A stretch of 5,911 nucleotides of DNA, taken from Microcaldota archaeon. GTDB lineage: Archaea > Micrarchaeota > Micrarchaeia > Anstonellales > Bilamarchaeaceae. Positions 4,629 through 5,911 of the stretch are shown here, one piece after another. The DNA lies in contig DYTL01000055.1 in the NCBI GenBank assembly GCA_020726005.1, positions 1-5,911 of the forward strand, written 5' to 3'. How positions within the stretch are numbered: position 1 is the stretch's first letter; each line of letters begins with the position of its first letter. Both the position numbers and the translations under genes were made by a program. Under the pieces are notes generated by a model. That model searched no databases and was not told the origin of the DNA. It saw only the letters and a program-made list of their open reading frames with translations.

Positions 4629-5911
4629 TTAAATTAATTTGTTTGTGTCAACACGTGGAGGTGGTTTGCCAGATGTGGATATAATAGACGCGAATTCTTG
4701 GATTAGATCAAGAATTGGTTCCATTTTATCCGGATCATTCAATGCAACTGTACGAATGAATTGAGGAGCTAGACCACGTTGGTGTCTGGCAAGAAACATA
4801 TCACCATCATTCATAAAAATAACCGGTGTTTTTTGAGCATTGTTGTTTTTAATCTCACGTAATGCTCGATTTAGAGTCCATTCAGCAAATCGAGCCGCTT
4901 GTGATATTTTTTCTCTATCATACTTAAATCGCCATAAAACATAAAAACTATTTAACATATCCTCATAACGAGGTGTTCCATCTGAATGATAGTAATATGG
5001 ATGTAATTCTACGCCATTAATATTCCCCAAACTTTTTGCAAATGTTGCAACATTGGTGTGTACCCTTTCTCGCATAGATGTTATGCGATCCTGCTCCTCT
5101 ATAAATGCGTGCATATTTGTCCTAATATCATGTAACCAATTAGCAGCAGCAATTTGGACATAGATGTTTACTGTTCCTAAACTAATTGCATATATTGTAT
5201 TGATATAATCTAAAAACTGTTGCATAAATTTTTTCTTGATACTATCTAAAGACGTAAACACTGTAGCACCACCAATTCGTTGACCGGGCCAGCATCCAAC
5301 TTTGGATAATGACCAAGTAACACATTCAATTGCATTACTATTATTAGTATGCAGTATATGGTAAACAGGATCAAACATATTACCCTTTCGTCGGAATGCT
5401 TCATAAATTGGATCAGTTATTCTGTAAATCTTAGTATTAAACTTCTTAACATATTTATTGATTATCGTAGTAATACCATTAAATGTTTCAATATCCATAG
5501 CAGAACCAAGAGGATTACCAATACTTGTATTTACAATAATATATTGGGTTATGCTTCCATACGTTTCTATTGCTTTCTTCAGTAAATTATCTAACTTATC
5601 TAAATCGATTAATCCAGTTGTTTGATTTAATGGAACAATAATAATCTCTGCTTCTACCAGATTAGCTTCAGCTAGGAAAAGAGGATATGTGAGTTCGGGT
5701 ACAAAAATAATTGCTTTCTGATTCTTTCCACCAGCAACTATTTCCAAAAATAATCTAATAGCACCGCTAGAACCCGGACTAATAAAGTTAATTGCATCGT
5801 TAGGTTCTAAACGATATGTTGAAATGATCTGGTTATTTTTTAACCGAGGTCTACCATAACGACATTCTTCTAATAGAGGTGGATACCCAACAGAAGCAGT
5901 ATATGAAGGCG
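4629..5911 (-). CDS. Divergent PLP-dependent aminotransferase-like protein, N-terminus outside window
   Basis: The frame is open to the right edge; 426 C-terminal residues are visible and the true start is missing. The TTG at 5747 reads as an internal leucine in a continuous conserved stretch, so it is not the start. The fold-type I aminotransferase pattern is present in order (visible numbering): YTASVGYPPL (3-12), the PLP-phosphate loop SPGSSGAIRL (44-53), NTSIGNPLGS (127-136; N132 for the conserved Asn), TDPIYEAF (165-172; D166 and Y169), SLSK with PLP lysine K203, PGQRIGG with R211, and FIRTVAL with R386 as candidate carboxylate-binding arginine. The K-to-R spacing and PLGS motif match the neighbouring aminotransferase, but overall the two differ strongly. 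The total may be near 490 residues, longer than usual, with a proline-rich tail (KPPPRVDTNKLI). Substrate is unknown. Arginine codons and GCGC content differ from the operon, hinting at a separate origin. Confidence 0.85.
   Translation of the reverse strand, partial: PSYTASVGYPPLLEECRYGRPRLKNNQIISTYRLEPNDAINFISPGSSGAIRLFLEIVAGGKNQKAIIFVPELTYPLFLAEANLVEAEIIIVPLNQTTGLIDLDKLDNLLKKAIETYGSITQYIIVNTSIGNPLGSAMDIETFNGITTIINKYVKKFNTKIYRITDPIYEAFRRKGNMFDPVYHILHTNNSNAIECVTWSLSKVGCWPGQRIGGATVFTSLDSIKKKFMQQFLDYINTIYAISLGTVNIYVQIAAANWLHDIRTNMHAFIEEQDRITSMRERVHTNVATFAKSLGNINGVELHPYYYHSDGTPRYEDMLNSFYVLWRFKYDREKISQAARFAEWTLNRALREIKNNNAQKTPVIFMNDGDMFLARHQRGLAPQFIRTVALNDPDKMEPILDLIQEFASIISTSGKPPPRVDTNKLI

Noticed and set aside
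5345..5747. TTG at 5747 as the start of the right-edge gene
   Set aside because: The frame stays open another 54 codons to the window edge and includes conserved aminotransferase motifs (YTASVGYPPL, SPGSSGAIRL), so the TTG encodes an internal leucine.
1..5911. Search for tRNA genes, CRISPR repeats, insertion-sequence ends and long direct or inverted repeats
   Set aside because: Nothing convincing was seen by eye; no regularly spaced repeats, cloverleaf-like segments or transposase motifs stand out.

Overview
The window is AT-rich and every credible gene lies on the minus strand, so transcription runs from high to low coordinates. Archaeal features: TATA-like boxes (GGTATAAAAG, TATAAATA) about 25-40 bases before a start codon, T-rich tracts rather than strong stem-loop terminators, Shine-Dalgarno (SD) sites of the GGAGGT/GGTGAT type, an aminotransferase resembling the archaeal (Pyrococcus-type) alanine aminotransferase, and a GatB with the archaeal-looking CPICSGQPGAKPM segment. 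The low GC content and tight packing would suit a reduced-genome (DPANN-type) archaeon, but the phylum is only an inference.

Layout, in the direction of transcription: (1) 5911-4629, the C-terminal 426 residues of a divergent fold-type I PLP enzyme whose N-terminus lies outside the window, followed by a T-rich tract; (2) 4560-4499, a promoter region with two TATA-like boxes; (3) 4488-3328, an alanine/aspartate-type aminotransferase; (4) 3287-2997 gatC, 2992-1637 gatA, a previously hidden 31-codon gene at 1636-1541, and 1537-134 gatB; (5) 133-1, a short intergenic stretch with another TATA-like box and T tracts.

Genes 3 and 4 look like one operon: gaps are 40, 4, 0 and 3 bases. GatCAB is the tRNA-dependent amidotransferase. 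GatA releases ammonia from glutamine, GatB phosphorylates and amidates the misacylated aminoacyl-tRNA, and GatC holds the two together. In archaea it normally makes Asn-tRNAAsn from Asp-tRNAAsn, because Gln-tRNAGln is made by GatDE. The aminotransferase moves amino groups to or from glutamate, so both parts of the operon touch the glutamate/glutamine pool.

The points most worth a second look are the 31-codon gene wedged exactly between gatA and gatB behind the best SD site of the window; a threonine in GatA at the position of the catalytic cis-serine; and the divergent aminotransferase-like protein at the right edge, whose composition differs from the operon.
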